Made by a program: the position numbers and the translations under genes. From positions 12,293,001 to 12,357,000 of the forward strand of contig CATIUR010000006.1 of NCBI GenBank assembly GCA_949592205.1: a stretch of DNA of 64,000 nucleotides, written 5' to 3'. This DNA comes from Helichrysum umbraculigerum. Taxonomy: Eukaryota; Streptophyta; Magnoliopsida; Asterales; Asteraceae. Below the pieces are notes generated by a model. That model did not search any database. It was given only the letters and a program-made list of their open reading frames with translations, and was not told where the DNA came from. Below are positions 33,658 through 45,268 of the stretch, piece after piece; position 1 is the first letter of the stretch, and each line of letters starts with the position of its first letter.

Positions 33658-35336
33658 TTTAAAAAAAATTTTGGAATATCTAACTAGCATCCATTAACTT
33701 GCTTAATCCATCGAATATGGATACGGATTGATGAATAGAAATTAAATGGATATTGATGTAGACTAAAATATCTAAATGGATATAGCATCATCCGATCCAT
33801 TGTCATCCCTAATCACAACCTTGTAGCTACTTGTGTTTTATTTTTAAACTTTTGTCTCTCTCGGAGTTTCAAACGGTACTTATTTAATTGTGAACTATTT
33901 TCCATTTATTTGTGCTCATAGATACTTTTATTTTATATATACTCTATAAGAAGAAGGATATTAGCCTAGAAATTGAACACGTAGTATCTTCAAATGTAGC
34001 CACGTACGTCTCTTAAAGCAATGACAGGTAATAGAAATCAAATATTAATTAAAAATGATAGTAATAGTAGAGTAGGGTTCAAATGAGTACAAGAGTTTAA
34101 GGTGAGAATGAGGGAATGAATCTGAGCCTTAGGATCTAGCAAATCAAAGGTCCAGATTAATACCCAATTATTTAATTAAAAAAATCAAATTAAATTAGAT
34201 TTTGGGCGGAGGGACATAATGGTAAATTTACAATTTAATTAATTAATCTCTTTTTCACTTTTACTCAAAAAAAAAAAAAAAAACACACACACAGATCTCT
34301 TTCCTTTTGATTTCTTCTCTACGATTCCAACTTCCAAGTTAAAACCATAGATATCTAAATCCGTCCAATTAATCATCAAATCATTGTTGTTTGATAAAAT
34401 CATTGTTTTCTCCATCTGTGTTCTACGTTTAATCTTTCTCACGATGCGTTTATACCGAAATTCGTTTTTATGAAACCCTAGTTCTCAAACATTACTTAAA
34501 AATTCATCATCCGCGTCGATTAGTTAGTACAAATGAACGTTCATGACGAGATTTCTCCAGTAACAACATCATCTAGGCCGATTACTTATATGCCTCTTCA
34601 ATCCGTGCCATTGCGTTAGTATTTTCGAGGTATAACTTTATTTTTTACTATTAAATATGTTGATATTGCGTTTTTTTAGTTGTTTTTGATCTTGTTTTGG
34701 ATGCTGTTAAAGTGTATAACTGTATATGTCTTTGGTTTGAATATAGGGTTTCGTAACACATGTGTTAGCTACGTTTGGTTTGTATTTTAATGGTTGGCGA
34801 TACAAGTGTAGTGAGTATGTATATAGTTATATTGAGTATGAATATCATGTTTATGATTAGATATAGGTATGATCAAAGTGAATTTGTGCATTTGGGATAA
34901 TTAAAGTAAACTTTGCATATAAGGTGTTCGATGAAATGTCTCAATGAAATATGAATCAACTTTTGTCATCATAGTGATTAATTAGCATGAAAATTTAGCA
35001 TATAGAAATACAAAAATACAAATTCTGAAGAGTTTTGCTGAACACAAGGACCGATAGGATTTACTATTAAATGTGGTATTGTAGTGTATCACATTTGTTA
35101 CTACACTGTTATTTACATTTATACTTTGTTGGTGTAGTAACACATGTGTTAGCTGCGTTTGGTTTGTATTTTAGTGTTTGGTGATACAACTGTAGCAAGT
35201 CTGTTTTTTTTTTTGAAGTTATACATGTGTTACTTATTTATATTGATATGGATAGTAGTAGTTACACAAGTGTTACTACTAGAGTTTACATGAAATGTGT
35301 CTATATATGTGATATGAATGTATTGATACATGAAAT

Positions 35337-35537
35337 GTGTTTACAGAGAAGGTCGCAGATGATAAAAAGGCTGCTATTGAAGAGGCCAAAAGAAAAAAAG
35401 TTGTTATTTTGGAAGAGAAGAAAAAGAAGGCCGCGAAAGAAAAGGTAAAAAAAAAAAAGTTTGCGGATAAGTTAAAGGATAAGAGAGTAGCAGAGGAACA
35501 AGCTAAAAAGAAGGACGAGGATAATAAAAAAAGATAA
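35337..35537 (+). CDS. Lysine-rich coiled-coil ORF inside the Mutator-like element, possibly a captured exon
   Basis: 66 codons, almost only Lys, Glu, Ala, Asp and Val, with heptad-like spacing (EKVADDKKAAIEEAKRKK...). The preceding bases TTTACAG are a plausible splice acceptor, so this may be the last exon of a longer transcript whose first part lies near 34440-34640. Low-complexity composition prevents family assignment. Could be a random purine-rich ORF. Confidence 0.3.
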   Translation: MFTEKVADDKKAAIEEAKRKKVVILEEKKKKAAKEKVKKKKFADKLKDKRVAEEQAKKKDEDNKKR

Positions 35538-35884
35538 GAAAGATAAGCACATTACCGACGAGTTGAATAAGAGAAAAGTGATATTCTGATGAGAATGATA
35601 CATTATAGTTTGACTGTGAATTTTTAGGATTTTGTAATGATGTACAATTGTTTAAAACGGTATTGGTCATTATCTTTTATAATCGGGGAGTATAGCCACG
35701 ATGTACTCAAGTACATTTTGTTCATGATAGGTCGGTCATGTTTTTTTTTAATCGGGTATGTTCAATGTTATACAATCAAGTACATTTGGTTATATGAGTA
35801 TAGTTTATGTTTTTTATAAGAAATTGTTTGCTGTTGGCATTTTTCATTATATCATTTTTTTTTTACTTCTGTTGTACGTTATAG

Positions 35885-36265
35885 AACCCTAACACTTGGG
35901 TTACTACCTCTAACACTTGTGTTACATACCACTAACACTTGTGTTATCTACCGCTAACACATGTGTTACCTTGCAACTAACACATGTGTTAGATAACACT
36001 AACAGTTGTGTTAGCTGTCACTAACACTTGTTATTCTTTCCACTAATACTTGTTTTACCTTCCACTAACACTTGTGTTATTTACCACTAACACTTGATTT
36101 TCTTACCACTAACACTTGTGTTACCTATCGCTAACACTTGTGTAACCTACCGCTAACACTTGTATTACCTACCGCTAACACTTATGTTAGTAACCGGTAA
36201 CACATGTGTTATATAACACTAACAGTTGTGTTATCTCTCACTAACATTTTATATTATTACCACTG
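35885..36265. repeat. CTAACACWTGTGTTA palindrome array
   Basis: About 19 tandem units of about 20 bp with consensus CTAACACTTGTGTTACCTAC. Many are perfect AACACATGTGTT palindromes with the E-box core CACATGTG or near variants. Satellite clusters lie at 36525-36605, 36710-36815 and 36925-36985, and single copies at 34757 and 35138. Confidence 0.88.
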
Positions 36266-37896
36266 ATTTGTTAAGTGCTGCAGAAGGTCTTGAATAAAAT
36301 GCCACATAGACTATTTTAGAAAACTAATATTTCGGATCATGTTATCGAGTACAATTTGGTTTTTAAGACAGTATGTTTATGCTATCATCAAATCAAATGT
36401 GTTCGCTACTGTGTATTTATATTTTTTGTTTGTAATGCCATTTTGTTTTTAGATCCATTTTAGTTTTTATTAAATTGTTTGCAAGTTATTTTTTCATTAG
36501 ACGGTGTAATGCTTACTACTAGTAGCACATGTGTTACCAAACAGTAACACATATGTTACTGAACACTAACACATGTGTTACTGAACAATAACACATGTGT
36601 TAATCAAGTATTGAATATTAAATATCACATATGGTACTGCACTACTGCATATCAATTCATAAGCTATAAGTTTTTTCAGCTGTTTTTGATTATTTTTAAC
36701 AGCACAGTTGAAACACATATGTGTTACCTACCACTAACATTTGTGCTACCTACTAACACATGTATTACCTACCGCTAACAATTGTGTTATTAACTACTAA
36801 CAAATGTGTTAACCATTGTTTATGATGTTTCAATCTCATTTGAAATGTACTGTATGTTTTATGGTATAACCATTGCTCCTATAAAAGATTTTGCAGGAAT
36901 ATAAGATTCTATATAACCAGTAACACATGTGATATTATACCTTAACACATAAATGTTGGATTGTTAACTATCACATGTGTTAATAAAACACAATTCATGA
37001 GCTGTAAGATTTTTTCAACAGTTTATGATAATTTTTACCAACTCAACTGAATCACATGAATTACAAAGAGTAGTAATCTGCATTTGATACTACTATCATA
37101 TATGATACCACAATAATTTTAGTTGTGGTTCAATTTTGACGGAGTTTCATATCGTCATAAAAGTGCGCGGTTTTTGTTTTCCGAATTGAATGAAAATTGA
37201 TTGATGAATCACTAGAAATCAGTTCGCAATTGTATTTTCGTAAATGAAATCGTATATACTAGATCATAATAAGGTTGAAATCGCATACATTCGCAAAAAA
37301 CCGATCGATAAAACTCGCACAACTAAAACCTAATTGAATCACAACGAATCTACAGAAATCGATTGTTCGTTGTTTCAATTGATGTTTTTGAGTCTAATTA
37401 ACGTAAGTCGTACTTCGATTTGGTGTTTTTTGAGATTGATTTGATGAAGATTGAAGAACCCCTGTTAATTGGATGTACGTACATATCTGTATGTATAGCG
37501 TGTATGTAATAACAATAGATATATTAATATTTGTTTTTTCCTTTTAATTTTCTATTTATTTAATTGAATTAAATAGAAAGTATAATGACCATAATGTCCT
37601 TCCACCCCTAATGAAAATGGAGCATTCTGATTGGTTCCCCTATTCTCAACATTTTTCCCATTCTCATTTGAACCTCACCCAGTAATAGTAATACGTATAA
37701 AAAGATCAACCAATATTTCATTCTAATTTAAATTAGTTACAATATAAATATAATATGAGCTCTTTAATGTAATAATTTTTAATTTTACCATATTACACCT
37801 TATAGTTTTTGACATGTTAAGCCAATTTTTTTCACGCATGTCATGTGCTAAATTTGCACACGTTCAGTTTCTTTCTAATTATCATTTTCTTAATAA

Positions 37897-37930
37897 CTAG
37901 ACTTTAAATCCGTGTATACACACGGGCCGT
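37897..37930 (-). mobile_element. Helitron-like 3' terminus
   Basis: On the minus strand a hairpin CCGTGTGTATACACGG (37910-37925) is followed by a short AT linker and CTAG, then T: the Helitron end rule. The rest of the element, running right, was not delimited. Confidence 0.5.
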
Positions 37931-39536
37931 TAATTTTTAATATAAAATTTTGTAACTTATTTTTAATAATAAAGTGTGTAAGTTGATATGTATATTAAAT
38001 ATTTAGTTGGTTTCATGATAATACTATTTTTGTAAATTGATATATATAAGTAGAGATTAAAAATTTTAAAGTTTTTGAAACCAAGTTGGTGAAAAAGTTA
38101 ATTATTTAAGTCTATATTAAAATTTTCAAGCAATTTAATTCCTACTCGGTGAATTGAAAATAAAAAATTACAGAACGATTTGAATAATGTTTTAATTAAT
38201 GAATTCAATTTCTTTTTATATGTGAATAGTTGATTACTTTTTTTTCTAACAAGTTAGGGATCTTATGTTAAAATTCACTAAAATAAAAGGACTTACTTGA
38301 CAAATTAAAACTTAATTAGAATGATGATATTATAAAAGTGTTTGCTATATATAATTTAAGATAAGATAAAATTATTAAGATATAAGATTTGTCAATAAGT
38401 TTAATGTGTCCTCAATTGAAATTATATAAACATATAGAATCAGTTTACTTCTATGTTTATGCGATGTTAGTAATAAATAAATATTAGATACTAAAAATAT
38501 TTAGTAAATTAATGTATAATAATTAAAATAACATTTTATAGATATGTTAAATGTAAACATGAATCGAATATCAAATATAAATCTATAATAATAAATTTAA
38601 TTATCTTTTATATTTGAAAGCAAAACGTAAAATCATATCATATATCCAACGAATAAAATATGAATATATTTAATAAGATAGATATGTGTAAGTGTAAGCG
38701 TAGAGCTTTTGTAATGAATCTGGAACTTATTGGGATTAATAATTATTTAATCTAATCCGTTAGTTGATGATACAAAGGATTTTGTTTATTATTAATTTTA
38801 CAATTATATATGATGTCATAATATCCTAAATTTTAGTCAATTTGATAAAATCAAACAATTTGATTGGCTAATTAAACTTTTGATTACATCATCATATGTT
38901 TCCTATATATAATTTAGAGAAAATTGACCGTTTCGTCCTTGTGTTTGTCCAAAAAATTACAAACCGGCCCTTATTTGAAGAAATGTCATCAAACATCCTT
39001 GTATTTGCTACTTTCACTCACTAATCATCCCTTTAGTTAAGTTTGTTAACTTTCTTTGTTAAATCATGTTAAAATGACCAAAATACCCCCATCTTCTTCC
39101 TAAAAACACAGTTATTTTATCCTCAAACCCTAATCATCTTCATTCTTGTTAGCTAAATTCGGTGTCTAAAAACAAAATTATCAACAATATCAACAGGTTA
39201 ATGTATTTCCATTTGTTTTTCCTTTATTTTTTATTTCATTGTATCATCTTCATCTTTACATCAACACAAAAGTAGATCTGAGACTGAAAAGCACAAATAT
39301 GAAGGTCACATTTAAATCAAAACACAACTCTAAACCAAAACACTAAATGAAACCCAGATTGTCAAGTAACAATTAATAGCGGCGGCGATAAAATTACACT
39401 ATTGAATCGGAGTTTTAATCAGAGTTGATTGCGGTTGAAAAACAACCCGATATGCAGGTGAAAAACACCACCACCACCAACGGCTATACAGGGATGCCTA
39501 GTGACACCACCACCATCTACCGGAGACCACCATCTA
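37931..39536. other. AT-rich intergenic, no gene
   Basis: Probably Helitron body and relics. 38930-39110 has wording typical of plant MITE or MULE ends (GACCGTTTCGTCCTTGTG...), but no inverse partner was found. Confidence 0.4.
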
Positions 39537-40440
39537 TGTAACATCCTCGATTTGGGCCTAGTAGAAATTCGATAAATTCCTTATTTTATTTGATGATTTA
39601 ATTGCGTTTCGAATTAATTGGTAATATGTGATACTTGAAATAAATAAGTTAATTGGTTAGATAACTTATTGTGGATAGCGAAATATTATTTCTTTTAACT
39701 AGCCTTAGTTGACGGAAAAATAAAAGGTATTGTCTCGCAAATTGGTTTTAGGTTCCAGACAATAGGTTTAGAGCGGGTATAACATTTCACTACCTAATGA
39801 GGAGTTGGTTGAGATATGTCAACTAACTCATTCACTTTCCCCATTTTCTTTCTTTTCTATCTCTACAAACACACACACATGCTTTTAAAGAAAATCAAAA
39901 GAGGAAAACGAGTATTGATCGAGTGAAGCTTGAAATTTTGTTTGTTGATCATCATATCATCATCATCATCTACCTTGTTACTATCTTGATTGTAAGTTCA
40001 AATGCTTCAATATATGTGTATATATGTTAGGGTTTGAAGAAATTAGATTGAATGAGTAATAATGCATGGATTTAAGGTTTGATGAAATTAGTTGTTGCTA
40101 GAACATGATATATGTTTATATTTGATGTTGCTTATTTGTGAAAATCGTTGGTGGTGTTCGAAATTGAGATTTTGGGGTTTTGGTTCGTGGTTTTTGGAAA
40201 TTAGCTGCTGCTGCTGTTTTGATGAACAAGCCGGCGGGTTCAAGTCCCGAGCCGGCGGCTTGTTTGAAATCCAAAGGGAACCGGCGGGTCATATACCCAG
40301 CCGGCGGGTCCCATTACCCACCCGGCGGCTCATAGGCCAAAACGGCGGCTTGTTTTGGCTTTAAAACGCACTTTATTTCTGTTTGTGAAAAACTCGTATT
40401 AACCGGCGGCTTGGGTATTCCAGCCGGCGGCTAGTAGACT
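39537..40440 (+). repeat. Chromovirus-type LTR fragment with CCGGCGG array
   Basis: Begins TGTAACATCCTCGATTTGGGCC. At 40220-40435 the word CCGGCGG(G/C) recurs about nine times, spaced 14-35 bp, mixed with CTTG/GTC extensions. The array starts about 690 bp from the LTR start, similar to the arrays in the other two LTR families. The 3' part is missing. Confidence 0.55.
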
Positions 40441-40645
40441 TACATAATGAAAAAAATATAAGAAACATTGTTACCTTTAAAATGTAGAAAATTATTACCT
40501 TTAAAATATAGAGTTTAATAGTTTTTATTATAATGGAACCAGTTTCTTTTATAACTTGTTAAAGAATATGATAAGAGGAAAAATGAATGAAAATGAAGGG
40601 GAACAAATATACGCAAGGTCACTACTTTGAAGATATCTACTTAAT

Positions 40646-41278
40646 TTTTTTTTTTTTTTTTTTTTTTTTTTTGGAAACGGCAAATAACACCTGCGGGCCA
40701 GTAATGGAGTATCATCGTGCCACCACTACCAGCCCATATATTGCCTCACCTAGGAAAAACCACCACAGGACTCGAATAAACTCAGAAGATTTTATATATT
40801 CTTTGTAGTTATCTAATTTCCATACACATTGGTTAATTTGTTATAAATCGATATATTTGAGATACAGTATGATTGTGTTTTCTATTTCAACTATGTGTAT
40901 AAATAGAGGTCATTAGGTTAGATAAAATCTAACTTATGTAATTGTAATCCCTACGTTCGACATTCAATAATAAACATACTTATTGAATTCATTCTTTGTT
41001 GATTTATTCCACAAATCAATACATTCTTATTATTGTTAATCAGTTTAGTATTAAAAGTTTGAATCATAGTTTGTTATTGATAACTAAGTTATGGGTTTAA
41101 CATAAAACGTGACCTAACAACTGGTATGAAACGTCACCATTTTTAAAAGATTCAAAATAAAATAATGGTCTCATCTCAAAAACGCTTTTAACAAAGTCCC
41201 ACAACTTAAACGTAAAATTTAAACTCGATATGACAATTACACAATTGAATTGGACTCAAAATAAAACATTCCTGAAAA
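40646..41278. other. Poly-T tract and possible Copia-like LTR end
   Basis: A 27-base T run at about 40646-40672. At 40898-40910 a TATA-like TGTATAAATAGAGG, then CCTAACA followed by CTGGTATGAAACG near 41115-41133, which looks like a mutated TGGTATCAGAGC primer site. Boundaries unclear. Confidence 0.3.
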
Positions 41279-42420
41279 TTGGCAAGTACCCGCCGGGTAG
41301 GCAAGGGTACCCACCTGGTAACCAAATTCATCAAACTTTATGTGAAAAATAACAAAGGACCTACCCATTTTGATATAACCAGTACCCACCGGGTAAATAA
41401 TGTACCAGATTTTTCAACAACTAAAACACCAACTAAAATGACCAAAATAAGCACTTTCAAATCAAAAAAATTTCACAATTTGTTCAAGTTCAAACAACAT
41501 GATTTCTACTCAATTATGCAATCCAAAGACAACATTTAAAACAAATAATTTCAACTTAGTCATACAATTCTACTCATCATCTCAAAAACTACGTTTTAAC
41601 AACTACCACATAATCAAAACAACCAAATGTGCACATCAATTCCATTTGCATGACAAATAACTCAACACCCTTTTTACCACAATTTGACCCATTTACAATT
41701 AAAAACTCATTTTGATCAATCACAAATTTCATCCAAAAAACATAAAACAACATTGACCATGTTTCTAGTAATCTACATTTACAAAAATATCACATGTTAA
41801 GTTTTATAATTTCAAGTAATAATATTCAAAATCCAATGTTTACTCAAAATGGGCTTTCAACATGAGTAGAGCATGATTTACAAAAGGGGTTACTTACTAC
41901 TTAATTGTAGCAAGTGCACCACTAGTCCTCTTTTAACTTTCTTCCCCAAATCTCCCTTTGATCCGCTTGAAGTACCTACACAACAACAATAATAATAGGA
42001 GTTGGTAAGACAACTTGCTTAGTAAGTAATGAGAATTAATAACAAAAACAATAAGCAAACAACAAAAGTAACAACAATTACTAAGTATCCTTAATTACTC
42101 ATTATTTTGATTCAAAGAGTCCAACCTCATGGTGTCAAGGTAACAATTGAGGTTTCTCAAGTCTCATTGTCACCCTTGAATGCCACCCTTAACGGGGTGC
42201 ACATTGAATACTCTGATGTATCTCAATAGCACCACCTTGTTCACCCACCTCAAGATGACACCACTTGACCACTTATGTAATTCAAGTGTTGTCATCTTAT
42301 AATCCCCTCCCTCATTACTTACCCTACAATTTGCATGGTAAGTTTAGCTTAAGAATACATCAACTCTTTATGGACCAATAAATGATATTGATTGTCCCAG
42401 ATTCACTATTGCTTACTAGC
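41279..42420 (-). repeat. LTR-like fragment with TACCCRCCGGGTA motifs
   Basis: GTACCCGCCGGGTA, GTACCCACCTGGTA and GTACCCACCGGGTA palindromic words at 41286, 41308 and 41382. No coding sequence. Resembles the array zone of Tekay-type LTRs in inverse orientation, but neither end is certain. Confidence 0.35.
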
Positions 42421-42422
42421 AT

Positions 42423-43570
42423 TACTACAAAATTACAAAAAGACCACGGCTAAAATGCCATATAGACCACGGATTTAGAGGGATGGTCTATTAAGGAAGA
42501 AGTCTATTTAAGATTCTAATGGACCACAGAGTTTTTGCAGTGGTCTATATGACAAAAGGACCACGGTTTCCACATTAAAACCATGGTCTATTTGACTAAT
42601 TATGAAAAAAATGAACAAAAGTTCCCACACTAAGAACCGTGGTCTATTTGACAAATTATATAAAATATATTATATTTAATTTTTAATTATTTTCTACTTC
42701 ATTTAATTCTATAAAACAAATTTCAAAACTGCTAATAAAATTATGATTCTTACAAAAACATAAAGCAAACATATTATATATCTTTCTTATAAGCAAATGA
42801 TTCTCAATACATCAGACCTTAATATAGTATTACAATCCTTGAAGTCAAAGTATTTCTAATACAATGTTTAAACTAATAACAATAAACATACATATGAATA
42901 ACATCATATCTTCATAACGTGGGGTTCTTCCATCGAAGCAAAGTATTACTCCTTTAGCACATCAAGTACCTAAATGGAAAGAAATATCAATAAATGAAGA
43001 AGATAAACCAAAAAAATATTGAAATAAAAATAGATATACAATCTGTAAAATTTTAAGTACAATCCAAAGAGATACAAACTATACAATCTTCGTATTAAAA
43101 ATATAAAAGAAAAGTAAAAACTCTAAAAACCAAATCAAAGAAACAAGAACAAATGTAGAGCCAAAAATCGAAGTAATAAATATAAAAGAAATATAATCAA
43201 AAACAAATCACGCTGAAACAATCTCGTTGGGTAGTAAATCGAGAGAACAAGCTTTAAGTAGGAAGGTAGATCTTTCTAGAAATTAGAAGGAAGAACGTAC
43301 AACTTATTGTATATGAAGAAGCAGTAACGTTTTAATGAAGACGATATTTGTGAAGGATAAGGAAACTGGAGCAAATGGAGGATTTTTGGGCAAAAATATA
43401 AGAATGAGAAGTGTTCTGGAAGAATATTGGGTAATATGATAACCGTGATCCTTTTGATAACAATGACCACTACTATGTAATTAGAACCGTGTTCCTTGTT
43501 TTTTAAGTGAATAAACCACGATTCACAAGTCAAAACCGTGTTCCGTGTTTTTTTTTACCGTGGTTGAATA
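42423..43570. mobile_element. CACTA-like non-autonomous element with ACCACGGT subterminal repeats
   Basis: Left end TACTACAAAATTACAAAAAGACCACGG approximates the CACTACAAAA terminus. GACCACGG / CCGTGGTCTA words recur about eight times in 42440-42650 and, inverted and weaker (ACCGTGTTCC, ACCGTGGTTG), in 43440-43565. Neither terminus is perfect. No transposase; the short ORF at 43276-43533 is a chance frame. Confidence 0.55.
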
Positions 43571-44055
43571 CAATTTAAAACTTAATTGATATTTTCTTTT
43601 CCGATGTTCAAGTTTTAATTGTAATTGTACGTTAAACGCAGTATATTAAACATTTAACGAATAAATTAAGCAAGTAATGAAGAGTAATAGTAGCTGAGGG
43701 TGAATTGCTTATTGATTACAAATTACACCAAGTGTTGATTGCGATGTAATTTAGCCAAGTCTAAAATCAAATCAGACACTAAAGCTAATTTATTACAAGA
43801 GATAACAGTAGTTGACAAACAACGTACACACTGTTACTCGCTGCACGCTACTTGTGCTTAGACAAACTATTCATTGTCTTGCAGATACATCACTCTATAT
43901 ATAGCCAAGATGCTCCCCTAAATATCTCCTGAAAAATAGGAATAATGAATGGCTCGTGTCGCTGCTTAATTGGCCATGTTCTAACTAACAAACGATTATT
44001 TAACATCCTGTGGACTCCATTTCTGAACATGCGAAATGTGTGACTTGAGATTTAT
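43571..44055. other. Intergenic, no gene seen
   Basis: Contains a TATATATAG word near 43895 but no ORF or recognised repeat. Confidence 0.35.
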
Positions 44056-45108
44056 CCAATCATCTGCCAACATCGTCAACGTACTTACATTTTATTCCGA
44101 AGTCACCACCGAACCAATATTATTATCAAGGTCAACAACGTACTTTTAAAAATTGTTTCGATGTCACGCTATGTTAATTGGGTAGCGGTTATACCGGTAA
44201 TTTCCATTTATTTTGTTTTTTTTAATTTCTTTTTAATGACAACATGATAATAAAACATATGGGTTCATTATGAAACTAAAGTCCAGCTTGTTTGTTCTAC
44301 AGAGATGTTCGTATTACAAAACCAAAAAAGCTATTAAAATCGAAATGTAAATCAAAATAAAAAACAACAATATTTAAATTGCGATAACAGAAGTTGATCA
44401 ACATCCACATTAAGGAATCGTCATGTTCTTGCTGCGTTCTTTCACCGAAAACACCTCGATTCCGGATAACCTTGATGCTTTCTTCACGGTGGCACGGTGC
44501 CAAATCGTCGGAGATCTTCACCGACGACAGACCGTCGTTGATATGCGTTTTCACTAGATTATTTAACCATAACTTTGTTGACGATGCAATCCCATGTACT
44601 ATATGTTTAAGCTCTGTTTTTTCCGCCGACTTGGGAAAATGGTAGCACGAACAAACAAACAAGAATTAAAATTAAAAAGCCCTAATTTAACACTTCAATG
44701 TTGAATAAATCATAACTGAAATAGATGAAGACGATTAATAGAGTATGGATGTTACTGTGTGTTTTCCGTTTGACTTTGAGAACGGGGATGGGTGGTAGGA
44801 ATTTGAGAATGATTGTGTAATTACAAAACAAGTCCCTCTTCTCTTATTTATTGTGCAAATAATGATGCCTAAAAATAAAGGAAGCCATGTCATCTAAAAT
44901 GAATTACGTGGTAGTACCCATATCATCATAATGAATTGACATGGCAACGAGTCAACGACACATCATATTTTTCAAATTCTTGCAGGTAAAAAATGATTAG
45001 TTGGTGACCGAAACACAAAACTAAAATGTACATTGTTGACCTCGGTAATAAAATTGGTTCGTTGGTGAAATAGGAACAAAAATGTAAGTACGTTGGTGAT
45101 CCGTAGCT
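44056..45108. mobile_element. Long-inverted-repeat element (Mutator-type candidate) ahead of P450 gene 2
   Basis: About 100 bp at 44056-44155 (CAACGTACTTACATTTT..., CGAACCAAT, GGTCAACAACGTAC) recurs inverted at 44990-45108. Target duplication not found. Between the arms lies an ORF on the minus strand (44297-44662, 121 aa) with non-repetitive GC-richer sequence that I do not recognise, which could be a captured gene fragment. The right arm ends about 160 bp before the P450 start codon. Confidence 0.55.
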
Positions 45109-45194
45109 TTAACCCTATTTAATAAACAACATAAGAAATACATAATTATTTGTTAATTATCCATGGCCCCTCTCTTTTGTCAAGTGTGAATTGC

Positions 45195-45203
45195 TATATA
45201 TTA
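45195..45203 (+). promoter_or_regulatory. TATA box of P450 gene 2
   Basis: TATATATTA, 74 bp before the ATG, in the context GTGAATTGCTATATA shared with gene 1. Confidence 0.65.
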
Positions 45204-45268
45204 CATCTTTCAGCTTGTTTGTTAAGTGTCTTATCTTGCTTTACAAATAATCAACACCAGTCAACGTT

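Larger units (their letters stand above)
32372..33811. mobile_element. hAT-type element, non-autonomous, 8-bp target duplication
   Basis: Ends TAGGGATGGCAA and TTGTCATCCCTA are inverted and flanked by ATCACAAC at 32364-32371 and 33812-33819. Subterminal ATCCATTT / AAATGGAT words are repeated in both orientations. No transposase. It holds a CATATA microsatellite, a TA run and another inverted-repeat element. Confidence 0.82.
34070..37680. mobile_element. Mutator-like element with palindrome array and small coiled-coil ORF
   Basis: Ends GAGTAGGGTTCAAATGAG and (inverse) GGGTGAGGTTCAAATGAG match at 15 of 18 bases, flanked by the 10-bp repeat AGTAATAGTA (34060-34069 and 37681-37690). 3611 bp with no transposase. 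34260-35540 looks like a captured transcribed fragment: a CT-rich leader-like stretch followed by a lysine-rich ORF. 34750-36990 is rich in AACACATGTGTT palindromes. The inner right end (GAGCATTCTGATTGGTTCCC...) resembles the ends of the elements at 56320 and 58800, so they form one superfamily. Confidence 0.75.

Noticed and set aside
35885..36265. CRISPR-like array
   Set aside because: Units of about 20 bp are tandem with no unique spacers and sit in a plant Mutator-like element.
44297..44662. 121-aa minus-strand ORF as a host gene
   Set aside because: No recognised domain, located between the arms of an inverted-repeat element; kept only as possible captured fragment.
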